Positions 9,707 to 19,449 are shown, numbered from the stretch's first letter. The stretch: 64,000 nt of DNA from Evansella sp. AB-P1 (GCF_029688925.1 NZ_JARUKY010000012.1:84449-148448), one strand, 5' to 3'. The notes: generated from the sequence alone by a model not told the origin. Made by a program: numbers and translations.

Positions 9707-10588
9707 ATGAGGAACGATCGTGAAATGATGGAGATTATTTTAAAGACTGCAAAAGAAGACGAACGTATTCGAGCAGCATATATGAATGGATCAAGAACAA
9801 ATCCAAATGCTCCAAAAGACATATTTCAGGATTATGATATTGTTTTTGTAGTGTCAGAAACGGCTTCATTTTTAAAAGTTAGGACATGGTTACGTGTTTT
9901 TGGAAATCTAATAATGATGCAAGAACCAGACAAAAATGATTTTGATAGGGGTATTGATATTAATTTTAACAAGTCATACGGATTTTTAATGTTATTCACT
10001 GACGGTAATCGTATAGATCTTCGAATTCAAGTGAAAGAAGAAATGCTTAAGCTTTATGGGAATGATAAACTCACTGTTCCTTTATTGGATAAAGATCAAA
10101 TTTTACCACCAATTTCTCCTCCATCAGATATTGATTATCGTGTTCAAGAACCTACGGAAGGAGAATTCAATAGTTACACCAATGACTTTTTGTGGTGCTT
10201 GCAAAATGTTGCAAAAGGAATTTGGCGAAAAGAATTGCCTTATGCAAAAGGAATGTTCGAATATGCAACTAGAGACTCATTAGTTAAAATGGTAAATTGG
10301 TGGATTGGGATAGACCATGACTTTCAAGTTTCCACAGGAAAGCTCGGTAAATATTTCCAAGATTTTCTTCCAGAACCATATTGGAAGTTGTACATAAAGA
10401 CATATTGCAATGGAGATTATTCTAACATGTGGGATTCACTATTTATTTCTTGTGAATTGTTTCGAATTTTAGGGGAAGAGGTGGCTAGACGATTTAATTT
10501 CACCTATCCAATAGACGACCATAGGAATATGATACGTTACCTTGAACATATTAGAAATTTACCGTCTGACGCTAATGAAATATATTAA
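9707..10588 (+). CDS. Aminoglycoside 6-adenylyltransferase family protein (ANT(6)-like)
   Basis: The protein has 293 residues, close to the usual length of ANT(6)/AadK. The nucleotidyltransferase signature is GSRTNPNAPKDIFQDYDIVF, with the metal-binding aspartates in QDYD. Further family landmarks are DGNRIDL, RDSLVKMVNWWIG and KLGKYFQDFLP. Characterised members adenylate the 6-position of streptomycin. ATG 9707 aligns with the family start (MR..EMM.IIL) and has GGAGGG five bases or so upstream; an in-frame ATG at 9689 with GAGGTGAA is an alternative. Chromosomal homologues are common in Bacillaceae and do not prove resistance. Confidence 0.85.
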   Translation: MRNDREMMEIILKTAKEDERIRAAYMNGSRTNPNAPKDIFQDYDIVFVVSETASFLKVRTWLRVFGNLIMMQEPDKNDFDRGIDINFNKSYGFLMLFTDGNRIDLRIQVKEEMLKLYGNDKLTVPLLDKDQILPPISPPSDIDYRVQEPTEGEFNSYTNDFLWCLQNVAKGIWRKELPYAKGMFEYATRDSLVKMVNWWIGIDHDFQVSTGKLGKYFQDFLPEPYWKLYIKTYCNGDYSNMWDSLFISCELFRILGEEVARRFNFTYPIDDHRNMIRYLEHIRNLPSDANEIY

Positions 10589-10620
10589 ATAAGTGGATAA
10601 TCCTAGTCCAAGGTGAAGAA

Positions 10621-10737
10621 TTGGAGTTATCCATTGAGATACGTGACAATTTCTTAGATGGTAGTCTAGAAAAGGTTCTTGAAATGAAGTTGCCAAGTGG
10701 ATGCAGTATCTTTGTTAATAAACTGATGAAGAGCTAA
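10621..10737 (+). pseudogene. Short open stretch, probable gene remnant
   Basis: An open frame with protein-like composition (ELSIEIRDNFLDGSLEKVLE, then MKLPSGCSIFVNKLMKS) ends at TAA 10735-10737. The frame stays open back to 10591 without an ATG. A TTG at 10621 has AGGTGAAG just upstream, so a 38-residue peptide is possible. A decayed C-terminal fragment of an unknown gene seems likelier. Confidence 0.25.
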
Positions 10738-10847
10738 AAAGAATTGGCACAATTCATCCCCATCAATGAATGAAGGGGCTTTCTTGTGCCATAGTTGTAA
10801 TAATTTTCTTTTTTATTCCTCATAATAAATTAGAAGGGGTGATAGGT

Positions 10848-11030
10848 ATGGCTAAAAGAAGTGGCAAAACAGATCCTGAGCAAAAGAATAAGCAAGGGTT
10901 TGATTCTAGTAAAAGGGATTCTGAGTTTGCAAAAGAGCCAGGTAGCGCTGCTGCTAATCGAAAGCACAAAGAACAAGCGAAAAAAGCGAAATCCTCAAAA
11001 AATCAAGGGGAATGGAAAGGGATGCATTAA
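10848..11030 (+). CDS. Small, highly basic, hydrophilic protein
   Basis: The protein has 60 residues, rich in Lys, Ser, Gly, Ala and Gln, and has no hydrophobic core (AKRSGKTDPEQKNKQG, then AAANRKHKEQAKKAK). The start is ATG 10848 behind GAAGGGGTGATAG; the in-frame ATG at 10770 would add an unlikely hydrophobic leader. The composition resembles minor small acid-soluble spore proteins, but no known signature is present, so the role is open. Confidence 0.5.
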   Translation: MAKRSGKTDPEQKNKQGFDSSKRDSEFAKEPGSAAANRKHKEQAKKAKSSKNQGEWKGMH

Positions 11031-11116
11031 TAACCCATTTGAATTTGATCATGTATGGTTTATGTCCTCCTACTCTGATAAACAGTAGGAGGATTTTTGG
11101 TGGCTTGGTGGGGCGT

Positions 11117-11159
11117 GGGGACGGTTCTAGTGAGTTTTCGACTCACTAGAACCGTCCCC
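11117..11159. repeat. Perfect palindrome, GGGGACGGTTCT-type element
   Basis: Perfect 18-bp arms (11117-11134 and 11142-11159) start GGGGACGGTTCT and close around the loop TTTTCGA. The arm end AGAACCGTCCCC recurs at about 17987-17999. There is no T run, so this looks like a dispersed palindromic element rather than a terminator. Confidence 0.7.
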
Positions 11160-11187
11160 AAGAGTCTAAAAATTAAGGGGTTTTTAT

Positions 11188-11838
11188 ATGTCAATCGTTG
11201 ATAAATTAAAACTTGATAAATACAATCATTTAGCAGTTATTAATGAACCAGCTGATTATGATATTATTTCGGATAAGCAAACTTCTTTAACTGGTGATCA
11301 TGATGCTATATTTATTTTTATTACTAGGATAGACGAAATGATTAAATATACGCAACTGGTAATAAAGGATAAACTTCTAGTTGAAAAGGGCTATTTATTT
11401 TTTGCTTATCCAAAAAAAGGGAATAAGAAATACGATTCCTTCGTACATAGAGATGAAATATTTCCGGCTATGAAAATCGACGATGATGGCTATGTTCCAA
11501 ATAGTGATATAAAATTCTCCAGAATGGTAAGTATGGATGATGTTTTTACAGTTGTTGGTTTAAAGCGGGAAAAAAAGAAGGAAAAGAAATCTATACCCGC
11601 TAGTCAATGTGTTGCCGACTACGAGAACAATATAGAAGACATTGAAAAACTGTTATCCGAACATCCAAATGAGCTATCTTTTTATAAAAGCTTAACACCT
11701 GGCTATCAAAAGGATTGGGCACGGTATGTTTTTTCCGCCAAGCAACAGAAAACTCGGGACAAACGTACCGAACAAATGGTGGATATATTGTCACAAGGAT
11801 ATAAATCCATGGATCTATACAGACAGGAAAAGAAATAA
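11188..11838 (+). CDS. YdeI/OmpD-associated-like protein
   Basis: The protein has 216 residues. The N-terminal part (about 1-125) resembles the DUF3052-like fold (HDAIFIFITRIDEMIKY). A Lys-rich linker (REKKKEKKSIP) follows. The C-terminal part carries the YdeI/OmpD-associated signature LTPGYQKDWARYVFSAKQQ with TRDKRTEQMVDILSQG. That domain is common in small Firmicutes proteins of unknown biochemical role. Start ATG 11188 follows AAGGGG. A terminator lies 16 bp after the stop. Confidence 0.7.
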   Translation: MSIVDKLKLDKYNHLAVINEPADYDIISDKQTSLTGDHDAIFIFITRIDEMIKYTQLVIKDKLLVEKGYLFFAYPKKGNKKYDSFVHRDEIFPAMKIDDDGYVPNSDIKFSRMVSMDDVFTVVGLKREKKKEKKSIPASQCVADYENNIEDIEKLLSEHPNELSFYKSLTPGYQKDWARYVFSAKQQKTRDKRTEQMVDILSQGYKSMDLYRQEKK

Positions 11839-11853
11839 GCGTAGCATATCAAT

Positions 11854-11884
11854 GGGACAGGGTTTCGTAACCTTGTCCTTTTTA
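11854..11884 (+). terminator. Intrinsic terminator
   Basis: GGACAGGGTT pairs with AACCTTGTCC around a TCGT tetraloop, followed by TTTTTATT. Confidence 0.8.
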
Positions 11885-12046
11885 TTATGGGTAAAATTCA
11901 TAAATTTGACAATTTTAACCTGCTAACGCTTTCGAAATTGTTATACATTTAACTTAGCATAGATAGGGACTTGAGGTTTTTTAAATAGAAAAGATAACTA
12001 TAAAATTATTTTTACTTTTGGAAGTCTAGGAGATAGAACGTCGATG

Positions 12047-12089
12047 ATTTAACCTTTACCCACAGGACGTGGGCGTCCTTAGGTTAAAT
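12047..12089 (+). ncRNA. Nested hairpin with possible pseudoknot upstream of the DUF418 gene
   Basis: The outer stem ATTTAACCT/AGGTTAAAT (12047-12055/12081-12089) encloses the inner stem AGGACG/CGTCCT (12064-12069/12074-12079) with loop TGGG. The 5' internal strand contains CCCA (12059-12062), complementary to the loop. A competing hairpin CCCAC/GTGGG (12059-12063/12069-12073) is also possible. It lies 41 bp before the next gene. It could be a cis-regulatory RNA or an IS200/IS605-type end relic; I match it to no known riboswitch. Confidence 0.35.
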
Positions 12090-12129
12090 TGAGGCGCCAA
12101 GAGCTTTTCTAATTAGGAGGGGATTTGAA

Positions 12130-13380
12130 ATGAATGAACCAGGAGACTTAACGCCTACGTTACAGAATGAACGGATTGTGAAGCTCGATATTATTCGGGC
12201 GATTGCTTTGTTTGGGATATTGATGGTAAATATGAAGTTCTTTTCAACACCAATTATACAACTAGAGTCCACCAATGAGTCCTTATTCACATCTACAATT
12301 GATCAAATTAGTACATGGTTTATTTTTATTTTTGCTGAGGTTAAGTTTATTTCCATGTTTTCTATGCTATTTGGAATTGGTTTTCTACTGTTCATGGAAC
12401 GAGGAGAAAAGAAGGGGATTGAAGTAAAATCAATATTTAGAAGAAGGTTAGTTGTACTTTTATTTATTGGACTAATTCATCTACTCTTTTTATGGCATGG
12501 AGATATTTTAGTTATCTATGCAATTGTTGGTTTTGCCCTACTTTCAAAAAGAATGAAGGAACCACAGACACATTTAAAATCTGCATTCATCTGGATTGGT
12601 GTACCAACAGTACTAATGTTTTTACTAGCAGGATTAATGTTTTTGGCTAATCAAGCTATGACGGAAGAAGTACAAACAATGCCCCCTAATATTAGTGTAG
12701 AAGAAATTATTATCACTTATAGTGAAGGGACAATTGGAGAAATATTTATCCAACGCTTAGAAGACATAAGTTTAGTTTATGTTGGTAATATCTTTTTAGC
12801 AGCAGTTGTTTTTGGTTTATTTTCCTTTGGGATGTACTTATGGAAGACCGGAATATTTACAAAAACAGAGGAACAGCTTCCACGAATTCGCAAGATTGCT
12901 AAGGTTTCTTTTATTATTGGTCTTCTTAGTTTAATTGTGGCAAGCTTAGGTAAAACATTTGTTGATGGTGGTGATTCTCCCTGGTATTTCCTACAATACG
13001 GATCATTGTTTATCCAAGGGCCTGCATGGAGTATTTTTTATGTAATGAGCATATTATTGTTACTTCAGAAGAAAGGTCGTTTCTTTAAATACAGTAAATA
13101 TTTGCAGCCAGTAGGACAAATGGCACTAACTAACTATTTGATGCAGACAATCATTTGTACCTTTATTTTTTACAGCTATGGGTTAGGGTTGTTTGGAAGA
13201 GTCGGTCCTTTTTATGGCATTCTGTTAACTTTAGGAATTTATTGTCTACAAATTGTATGGAGTAATCTCTGGATGAAGCATTTTAAGTTTGGACCTATGG
13301 AATGGTTATGGAGAAGATTAACTTATGGAAAACACGCTATTGTACAGATGAAAGAAAAGCCACTAAAGGAAGCTAACTAA
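12130..13380 (+). CDS. DUF418 (YeiB-like) membrane protein
   Basis: The protein has 416 residues with about nine or ten membrane helices. It opens with the family signature RIVKLDIIRAIALFGILMVNM and contains LFGIGFLLFMERG, RRRLVVLLFIGLIHLLFLWHGDIL and, in the C-terminal DUF418 region, GQMALTNYLMQTIICTFIFY. Members are predicted transporters or membrane acyltransferase-like proteins with no settled substrate. ATG 12130 follows TTAGGAGGGG. An unusual structured element lies directly upstream. Confidence 0.85.
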   Translation: MNEPGDLTPTLQNERIVKLDIIRAIALFGILMVNMKFFSTPIIQLESTNESLFTSTIDQISTWFIFIFAEVKFISMFSMLFGIGFLLFMERGEKKGIEVKSIFRRRLVVLLFIGLIHLLFLWHGDILVIYAIVGFALLSKRMKEPQTHLKSAFIWIGVPTVLMFLLAGLMFLANQAMTEEVQTMPPNISVEEIIITYSEGTIGEIFIQRLEDISLVYVGNIFLAAVVFGLFSFGMYLWKTGIFTKTEEQLPRIRKIAKVSFIIGLLSLIVASLGKTFVDGGDSPWYFLQYGSLFIQGPAWSIFYVMSILLLLQKKGRFFKYSKYLQPVGQMALTNYLMQTIICTFIFYSYGLGLFGRVGPFYGILLTLGIYCLQIVWSNLWMKHFKFGPMEWLWRRLTYGKHAIVQMKEKPLKEAN

Positions 13381-13517
13381 TAAGGAAATTGAATAAGGTT
13401 AGATTACTTATAACCCCTGTTCACACCTATTGACGATGTTAGCAGGGGTAATATTGGCAATGATATGAAGAGTCCGATACAATATTGGCATGGTGAAGAT
13501 AAAGGAGAGTAGTTAAC

Positions 13518-14501
13518 ATGCCGAAAATACATATTGGAATTATTGGACTAGGAGCTATTGGGGAACGGCTAATCTCATCTTTTCAGCAACGAGATGATGT
13601 TATCATATCAGCTATTTGTGATATTTCTGAAGCTCGACTTGAAGAAATTGCAGCAATGTACAATGTAAATCAATCATATGTAGATTACACAGAACTCCTC
13701 AATAACGAGGATATTGATGCTGTTTACGTGGCAGTTCCACCAAAATTTCATGAAAAAGTTGTGTTAGAAGCTGTCAAAGCAAACAAGCATATACTTTGTG
13801 AAAAACCTTTAGCTAACTCTGTAGCAGAAGCGAAAAATATGGTCGATGTCGTAAAAAATTCTCCTCATATTGTACATGGCATGCATTTTCCATTAAATTA
13901 TCAAGAAAGTATCGTTCACTTTGAGAAATTGATTCAAGACGGCTTTATCGGAGATTTACGAAGAATCAATTTAAGGATGCACTTTCCACATTGGCCAAGA
14001 CTTTGGCAGCAAACAGATTGGGTAGCAAGCAGAGAACAAGGTGGGTTTATATTAGAAGTTGGTGTTCACTGGATTCAACTTATTCAAAGAGTTTTTGGTA
14101 AAATAAAGTCAGTGAAGTCGAAGCTTCAGTTTCCAAATGACCCAAAGGCATGTGAAAATAGCATTGTTGCAGAAATGATGTTAGAGAATGGAACGATAAT
14201 TCTAATAGATGGAATAAGTGACATTGCTGGAGAAGAGGAACTTATTTTTGCAACATATGGTACGAAAGGAACTTTACAGGTGAAAAATTGGCGTGATCTC
14301 CTTGGAGGGGAAAAAGGAGATCCGTTAATGAAAATTAAACCAAATACCTTAGAACGATCTTCTATGATTGATGAATTTGTTCGGGCCGTTCAGGGGCATG
14401 ATGCTGAATTATATGATTTTTCTGTAGGATATGAGGCCCAAGTGGTGTTAGAAGCATTAAGACATCCAATGCATGATGATTGGCTAGAGCTAAAATACTA
14501 A
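13518..14501 (+). CDS. Gfo/Idh/MocA-family oxidoreductase
   Basis: The protein has 327 residues. The N-terminal Rossmann fold has IGIIGLGAIGERL, the nucleotide-binding middle has AVPPKFHEKVV, and the catalytic-lysine motif is CEKPLANS. The C-terminal domain contains GGFILEVGVHWIQL. The family oxidises or reduces sugars, inositols and related polyols with NAD(P). The substrate is not predictable here because no sugar-pathway genes adjoin. Ribosome site AAAGGAGAG precedes the ATG. A weak hairpin follows the gene at about 14510-14540. Confidence 0.85.
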   Translation: MPKIHIGIIGLGAIGERLISSFQQRDDVIISAICDISEARLEEIAAMYNVNQSYVDYTELLNNEDIDAVYVAVPPKFHEKVVLEAVKANKHILCEKPLANSVAEAKNMVDVVKNSPHIVHGMHFPLNYQESIVHFEKLIQDGFIGDLRRINLRMHFPHWPRLWQQTDWVASREQGGFILEVGVHWIQLIQRVFGKIKSVKSKLQFPNDPKACENSIVAEMMLENGTIILIDGISDIAGEEELIFATYGTKGTLQVKNWRDLLGGEKGDPLMKIKPNTLERSSMIDEFVRAVQGHDAELYDFSVGYEAQVVLEALRHPMHDDWLELKY

Positions 14502-14724
14502 TAGAGTTGGAAGGTCAAGGTTTGTGAACCTTGTCCTTTAGTATTGTCACTAGTCAATCCGTCGTTTTGATATGGGTAAGACTCCCTTTGTTTTGGATTT
14601 TTAATCGTTTAATTTATATTTTTTTTATTTTAAAAATAGGAAAATAATGTTAAAGTGAAACTAGATCTAATGTTGATTGAAATAAGTACAAATTATTCAT
14701 TACAAAATATAGGAGGTAGAAAAA

Positions 14725-16496
14725 GTGGTGCAATTTTCCAAACCGGACGTGGAACAATTTTTTAGAACTTATGGTATTCAAGATTTTGCAGTAAGCCCTG
14801 ACGAAACGAAATCGTTTTTAGTACAAATTTAAGTGGAAAGTATAATTTATGGGCAATGGATTTACCACATCAATTTCCTTACCCTCTAACATTTGTTGAT
14901 CAAAGCTTTCAGACCATAAGCTACGATAAAACAGGTCAATTTCTTGTAGTTGGTCATGATACAGATGGTGATGAGAATACCCAATTGTATGCAATTCAAT
15001 CTCAAGGGGGAGAATTAAAGCCCCTTCGTGTTACTGATGGAGAAAAACACTTTTTCACTTCATTATCTAAGGACGGTGAACGATTGTATTATAGCTCGTC
15101 TAAAGGGAATGAAACATTTTTAAATTCGTATTGTTACAATATAGATAGTGATCAAGAGGATCTTATTATTGAAGGAAGCGAAGCTGGAACTTTTTTATTC
15201 GAGGTAAGTCCAGAAGAGAAGAGTTATTTATATGTGAAGCATTTTGCCAATACGCGTGTGTTAGCATACATAAGTAATAATGGAAGAGATCTTTTATTAA
15301 ATCCAGAAGGACATACGGTTACAGGTGGATTATTTGCTTCTGAAGATGAAGTTTACTTTAGCACGGATGAAGGGGATGATTCCTTCCTTTTTCGTTATAA
15401 TTTAAACAATAGGGAAAAGACTGAAATCTTGTCTTTTCATAAAGAGTCTATAAACACAATCAAGATTGACAAAGATAGAAACCTCTTATATTTTGTTGCT
15501 AGTAAAGGGGTTGAAGATGTTTTATATGAATATGATGTAGCCGCTAGAACAGTAACAACATTGGATTTACCAGTAAGTGTAGTAGAAAAATTAGTAGTTT
15601 CGGAAAAAGGTAGTATTTACGTTCTTGGTAAAAGTGCCATTCGTCCACATAATATATACGAAAAAAAGGTTGGAGGAGATTGGTCTGAGCTTACAAAATT
15701 AAGAGTACCTAGTGTCTCAGAAGATGATCTTGTAGAACCAGAAGTATTGAAGTATCCATCTTTTGACAATTTAGAGATTGAGGCATTATTTTTTAAAGCA
15801 AAAGAAGAAGTTAGTAATGGTCATGTTATCTTATGGCCTCATGGTGGTCCACAAGCATCTGAGAGAAAGAGCTTTCGTGCCCTTTTTCAATTTTTAGTAA
15901 ACCGTGGGTATAGTATCTTTGCTCCAAACTTTAGAGGGTCAACAGGCTATGGATTGAACTTTATGAAGATGGTGGAGGGTGACTGGGGTCATGGTCCACG
16001 ATTAGATAATATTGAAGGATTAGAATGGTTAATTAAAAATGGGTATGCAGATCGCAATAAAATCTTATTAATGGGCGGCAGTTACGGAGGATACATGGCT
16101 TTACTTTTACACGGTAGACACGCAAATTATTTTAAAGCTGTGGTAGATATCTTTGGTCCTTGCAATCTTTTCTCTTTTATTGATTCTGTTCCTGAGCATT
16201 GGAAGCCGGTAATGAAGCAGTGGGTAGGGGATCCGGTTGAAGACAAAGAACGATTGACGGAGGATTCTCCAATTACTCATCTGGACGGAATGGCAAAGTC
16301 AATGCTAGTTATTCAAGGGGCTAATGATCCAAGAGTTGTGAAGGATGAATCTGACCAGATTGTTAAGGCACTACAAGATAAAGGTGTAGATGTGGAGTAC
16401 TTAGTTTTAGAAGACGAGGGACATGGCTTCTCTAAAAAAGAAAATGAAATGAAGGTGTACCGCACTGTATTGGAGTTTTTTGATCGGTTTATTTAA
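14725..16496 (+). pseudogene. S9-family prolyl oligopeptidase-like peptidase, frameshifted near the N-terminus
   Basis: The 5' part (GTG 14725, behind AGGAGGT) reads VVQFSKPDVEQFFRTYGIQDF to ETK, then shifts and stops at TAA 14830. The next frame continues without loss as IVFSTNLSGKYNLWAMDLPH and runs to 16496. Adding one A in the run at 14809-14811 restores one frame of about 590 codons. The N-terminal part is a beta-propeller. The C-terminal alpha/beta hydrolase has the nucleophile in GGSYGGY (Ser codon 16080), Asp in ANDPRV and His in DEGHGF. It resembles YuxL-type acylaminoacyl peptidases. This is either a real 1-nt deletion or a homopolymer sequencing error; an in-frame ATG at 14856 could give a shorter product. 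Confidence 0.8.
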
Positions 16497-16577
16497 CATA
16501 AGGAAACGATAGGTGAAAAAAAAGTAAGTGTTTCCTCAATCTATCATTATCATAATTGGTTTTAGTGGCTAGTTTTG

Positions 16578-16607
16578 TGGTCTTTGCTTATGCAAAGACC
16601 ATTTTAT
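16578..16607 (+). terminator. Intrinsic terminator after the peptidase gene
   Basis: A perfect ten-base stem TGGTCTTTGC / GCAAAGACCA with loop TTAT is followed by TTTTATCTTT. Confidence 0.8.
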
Positions 16608-16623
16608 CTTTCCGAAAGAAACA

Positions 16624-17073
16624 TTAAAATTTATGTAAATAAATAACACCATCTCGTCTCGTTACTTGAAAATCTAAGGAATTGTTTACTTGAAGTGTTG
16701 ATCCGACATAGGAAATACCGTATCCATTATTTGAAGGATATCCGTACACATAAGCAACTACCTTCTCGTCTTGTAAAAATACGATTTGATTCATCCCTTC
16801 ACTAACCGTTTCCTTAATTTTATCCCACTTATAGCCAACTGTTTCATAAATTTGGTCCTTTGGTGTGTACGGATCGAAGAAATACACCACATCCCACTCA
16901 AAAGGAGTGACCTCATTTAAATTTATCGTTTTAATTGTATCATCTAGGGATACTATTTCTTTTTTTAATAATCTAACATTTTTGTCCCATTGATCCTCGT
17001 TTAAAAAAACAATTAAGAGAAAGGTACAAGTAATAACAATGGTAAATATGAACAATGTCCTTATCTTTTTCAT
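16624..17073 (-). CDS. Hypothetical membrane-anchored protein
   Basis: The protein has 149 residues. The N-terminus KKIRTLFIFTIVITCTFLLI is a signal-anchor helix. The remainder is an extracytoplasmic domain ending VTRRDGVIYLHKF. A GAAAGGAG ribosome site lies about eight bases before the ATG. No family recognised. Confidence 0.55.
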   Translation of the reverse strand: MKKIRTLFIFTIVITCTFLLIVFLNEDQWDKNVRLLKKEIVSLDDTIKTINLNEVTPFEWDVVYFFDPYTPKDQIYETVGYKWDKIKETVSEGMNQIVFLQDEKVVAYVYGYPSNNGYGISYVGSTLQVNNSLDFQVTRRDGVIYLHKF

Positions 17074-17273
17074 GTGAAGACTCCTTTCAGATGAGATTGA
17101 ATATGCTAGCTCTACTATTTAATACGGATGCAATGAGAAAAAAGTTTTACATATCAGTAAAATAATTTATTCAGTCCAATTTAGAAGGAGATAGTTCTCT
17201 GCGATAGCACAAGAAGTTTAAGTGGTTCTGTACAACAAACGGGGATAAATTAGCTAGCTCAGGGGGTACTTGA

Positions 17274-17783
17274 ATGAAAAAGTGGATTATCATACTAGGA
17301 TCTCTACTAATATTATTCTCTATTTTATTTAACTATGTTTTTTCAAAAGGAGAATTTGTTATAGGGTCAACCTCTTATATCACTAAAGATGCCCAAATGG
17401 TGGAAGAAGGGCTTCCATTTTATATGGGCTACGGTCTCCATTGGGAGGGTTTTGGAAACCCAACTTTAACTAACGTAACAATAATAAAACACGATGGAAC
17501 GGAGCTAAATAAAGACGATTTACAATTATCGGTCACATCGATGATTGATGAAATGGGTGTAACGGGAGTGATAGACGAAGAATACGCAATGGAAGAAGGG
17601 TATGTCAACGAATACTTACCAGTAGAAAACTATAAAGTAGAAGACAATTTCATACTCGTTTTCCGGGTGGAACTACACGATTCAAACTATGAAAATAACA
17701 TAAGTCAGCTCATTATCGAATACAATAACTTTGGTTTTCAACAAAAACAAACACTGGAATTCGAAGGTTTTTTCAGGGATTAG
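17274..17783 (+). CDS. Hypothetical secreted or anchored protein
   Basis: The protein has 169 residues. An N-terminal hydrophobic helix (WIIILGSLLILFSILFNYVF) is followed by an acidic beta-rich region, with no lipobox. A GGGGG ribosome site lies before the ATG. The 17784-18049 spacer carries AGAACCGTCCCC at 17987-17999, half of the palindrome seen at 11117. Function unknown. Confidence 0.5.
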   Translation: MKKWIIILGSLLILFSILFNYVFSKGEFVIGSTSYITKDAQMVEEGLPFYMGYGLHWEGFGNPTLTNVTIIKHDGTELNKDDLQLSVTSMIDEMGVTGVIDEEYAMEEGYVNEYLPVENYKVEDNFILVFRVELHDSNYENNISQLIIEYNNFGFQQKQTLEFEGFFRD

Positions 17784-18049
17784 AATGAAAAACTCAGTAT
17801 AATTCTAAAAAAACTCCTTCTACATTTGAATAAATGTACTTACGTTATTTATTACTAGAAAGGAATCAAAAGGAAGATTTAAAGTTTCTTGGGATTTGAA
17901 AGTGAAGATATAGAAGTTTTAATGAGAGGATAAGAGGAAGATATCGAACCTTATCTTCTCTTTTTATTTGTAAAAGACTCAAAAGAACCGTCCCCACACA
18001 TAAATATTTTTGGATTGAAATATATTTATCTTGAAGGGAGGGGCTTTTT

Positions 18050-19405
18050 TTGAAATTTGAGGCGAAACATGAAGAATTATTAAAGGACGATGATAAGTAT
18101 GTTTGGCATTCTATGAAGCCGTATAACCCTGATAATACGATTATTGTAAAAAAGGGCGATGGGGCCTGGATCACGGATAGTGAAGGAAAGAGATATTTAG
18201 ATGGGATGTCAGGCTTATGGTGTGTAAATGTTGGATACGGTAGAACAGAATTGGCAAAAGTAGCCTATGAGCAATTAAACGACTTTGCATATTACCCGTT
18301 AACACAAAGTCATGAGCCGGCTATAAAGCTTTCAAAAAAGCTGAATGGGATACTTGGTGATGAATATGTCATTTTCTTCTCTAATAGTGGTACGGAAGCA
18401 AATGAAGTAGCATTTAAAATTGCAAGACAATACCATGAACAAAATGGAAACTACCACCGCTATAAAATTATTTCACGATATCGTTCCTATCATGGAAATT
18501 CGATAGGTACTTTATCTGCCACAGGTCAAGCGCAGCGAAAATATAAGTATGAACCGTTAGCATCAGGGTTTTTACACGTTCCCCCACCTGATACTTATCG
18601 AAAACCAGAAGATCATGATTGTAATCCTAGAGAGCTTGAATCTGTTCAAGTAATTGACCAAATGATGACTTGGGAATTAAAGGATACAATCGCTGCTGTC
18701 ATTATGGAACCAATCATTACTGGTGGAGGTGTTATCATGCCTCCTAATAACTATATGAAAGGGGTAAAAGCGGTTTGTGAGGAACATGGAGCCTTACTTA
18801 TCGTGGATGAAGTGATTTGTGGTTTTGGGCGGACAGGTGAAGCTTTTGGATTTATGAATTATGGTGTTGAGCCAGATATTATAACGATGGCAAAGGGATT
18901 AACAAGTGCCTATTTGCCATTATCAGCTACAGCTGTAAAAAGAGAAATATATGATGCTTTTAAAGGATCAGAGGATTATGATTTTTTCCGTCATATTAAT
19001 ACCTTTGGAGGTAGCCCCACTTCATGTGCATTGGCATTGAAAAATTTAGAAATTTTAGAGACTGAAAAATTGTACGAAAGATCAAAGAGCATAGGAAAAA
19101 AAATAATAGGCAAGTTTAGGGATCAGCTTAAAAATCACTCATATGTTGGTGATATTAGAGGAAAGGGCCTTTTAATAGGTATAGAACTTGTAGAAAATAA
19201 GGAGACAAAAGCGCCATTAGATGTCAAATTAGTGAATAAAGTAATTGTTACCTGTAAAGAAAAAGGGTTAATTATTGGGAAGAACGGTGTTACAGTGGCA
19301 GGTTATAATAATGTTATTACATTGGCACCACCGTTAATCATTACAAAGGATGATATGAGTTTTATTATTAAAACGATTGTAGAGGCATTAAATAAACTAA
19401 ATTAA
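18050..19405 (+). CDS. Class III pyridoxal-phosphate aminotransferase
   Basis: The protein has 451 residues, normal for the omega-amino acid:pyruvate/acetylornithine-type family. Landmarks: ITDSEGKRYLDGMSGLWCVNVGYG, FFSNSGTEANEVAFKIAR (phosphate loop), SYHGNSIGTLSATG, AVIMEPIITGGGVI, VDEVICGFGRTG and the Schiff-base lysine in MAKGLTSAYLP. It resembles Bacillus YhxA-like aminotransferases; the amino donor is unknown. The start is TTG 18050 behind GAAGGGAGGGG. A second class III aminotransferase, at 38715 in the cluster, is clearly different and has a Cys-rich insert this one lacks. Confidence 0.85.
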   Translation: MKFEAKHEELLKDDDKYVWHSMKPYNPDNTIIVKKGDGAWITDSEGKRYLDGMSGLWCVNVGYGRTELAKVAYEQLNDFAYYPLTQSHEPAIKLSKKLNGILGDEYVIFFSNSGTEANEVAFKIARQYHEQNGNYHRYKIISRYRSYHGNSIGTLSATGQAQRKYKYEPLASGFLHVPPPDTYRKPEDHDCNPRELESVQVIDQMMTWELKDTIAAVIMEPIITGGGVIMPPNNYMKGVKAVCEEHGALLIVDEVICGFGRTGEAFGFMNYGVEPDIITMAKGLTSAYLPLSATAVKREIYDAFKGSEDYDFFRHINTFGGSPTSCALALKNLEILETEKLYERSKSIGKKIIGKFRDQLKNHSYVGDIRGKGLLIGIELVENKETKAPLDVKLVNKVIVTCKEKGLIIGKNGVTVAGYNNVITLAPPLIITKDDMSFIIKTIVEALNKLN

Positions 19406-19424
19406 ATGGCTTTTATATAAGTTT

Positions 19425-19449
19425 CCTCATCTTTTGATGGGGTTTTTTT
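19425..19449 (+). terminator. Intrinsic terminator after the aminotransferase
   Basis: CCTCATC pairs with GATGGGG (one G-U) around TTTT, followed by seven T. Confidence 0.6.

Noticed and set aside
17866..18174. 102-residue minus-strand frame
   Set aside because: Overlaps the start of the aminotransferase; composition is that of an antisense shadow.
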